A stretch of DNA of 5,805 nt from Fibrobacteres bacterium CG2_30_45_31. Its GTDB lineage: Bacteria > Fibrobacterota > Fibrobacteria > Fibrobacterales > Fibrobacteraceae. The notes beneath the pieces are model-generated. The model was not told where the DNA came from. It saw only the letters and a list, made by a program, of their open reading frames with translations, and did not search any database. Position numbers and translations under genes: made by a program. Numbering within the stretch: position 1 is the first letter of the stretch; each line of letters opens with the position of its first letter. The stretch lies in NCBI GenBank assembly GCA_001873075.1, contig MNYL01000187.1, positions 1-5,805 on the forward strand, given 5' to 3'. This document shows, in pieces, positions 5,646 to 5,805 of this stretch.

Positions 5646-5805
5646 ACTCGGGTATTTTCGTGACCGCTACGGGAACAGACGTGGGCAAAACATTTGTGAC
5701 CGCGCTCCTCGTCAAAAAATGGCGCGATGAGGGCTTTGATGCGGGGTACTACAAGGCAGCTCTTAGTGGCGCAGAATTCCGCGATGGAAAGTATGTTGCA
5801 GGCGA
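5642..5805 (+). CDS. bioD: Dethiobiotin synthetase BioD (partial, 3' end outside window)
   Basis: BioD uses ATP and CO2 to close the ureido ring of 7,8-diaminopelargonic acid, giving dethiobiotin, the substrate of BioB. Only the first 54 codons are present; the gene runs off the window. The P-loop is GTDVGKT (residues 11-17), following the usual first strand IFVTA. Lys38 in GYYKAALSGAE (35-45) matches the conserved lysine found after the second strand in this family, in the KAALSGA form that I recall from Clostridium-like enzymes. ATG 5642 overlaps the bioB stop by four bases, and AGGAAG at 5629-5634, inside the bioB end, gives a ribosome site with 7-base spacing. The two genes are therefore almost certainly co-transcribed and translationally coupled. 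Confidence 0.95.
   Translation, partial: MNSGIFVTATGTDVGKTFVTALLVKKWRDEGFDAGYYKAALSGAEFRDGKYVAG

Overview
The window looks like chromosomal DNA of a strictly anaerobic bacterium, and Fibrobacter (Fibrobacterota) is my best guess. The reasons are the anaerobe-type biotin synthase with a dethiobiotin synthetase overlapping it, moderate GC in the biotin genes (one hand-counted 60-base line is about 58% GC), and AT-rich hypothetical genes around them (about 33% in one such line). The genus is recalled and inferred; no search was run.

Layout. Positions 1-440 hold no convincing gene. They contain a roughly 280-bp element (36-314) bounded by a 17-bp inverted repeat and filled with hairpins; its pairing fits an RNA read from the minus strand best. 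A 236-residue AT-rich protein of unknown function follows (441-1151, +). Next is ppnP (1331-1651, +), a cupin-fold nucleoside phosphorylase. Convergent to it is a short minus-strand frame (1735-1935) that may be a remnant. A clear hairpin terminator (about 1964-2011) separates it from a minus-strand gene (2029-2727) that I read as a member of the AidA/PixA inclusion-body protein family.

A 622-bp divergent spacer (2728-3349), carrying a perfect 12-bp inverted repeat, separates that gene from a plus-strand gene for an unrecognised protein of about 332-349 residues. The start of this second gene appears frameshifted: a good ATG with a Shine-Dalgarno-like site at 3350 is one frame away from the long open frame, which has only a TTG at 3400. 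The window ends in biotin synthesis: bioB (4671-5645) and the first 54 codons of bioD, overlapping by ATGA and so probably translationally coupled.

The biotin genes form the one clear pathway: BioD closes the ureido ring to make dethiobiotin and BioB adds sulfur to make biotin. PpnP is a stand-alone nucleotide-salvage enzyme. The segment from about 2029 to 4398 is accessory. The divergent AidA/PixA-like gene and its coiled-coil neighbour are the best candidate for an undescribed module, though adjacency is the only evidence that they work together.
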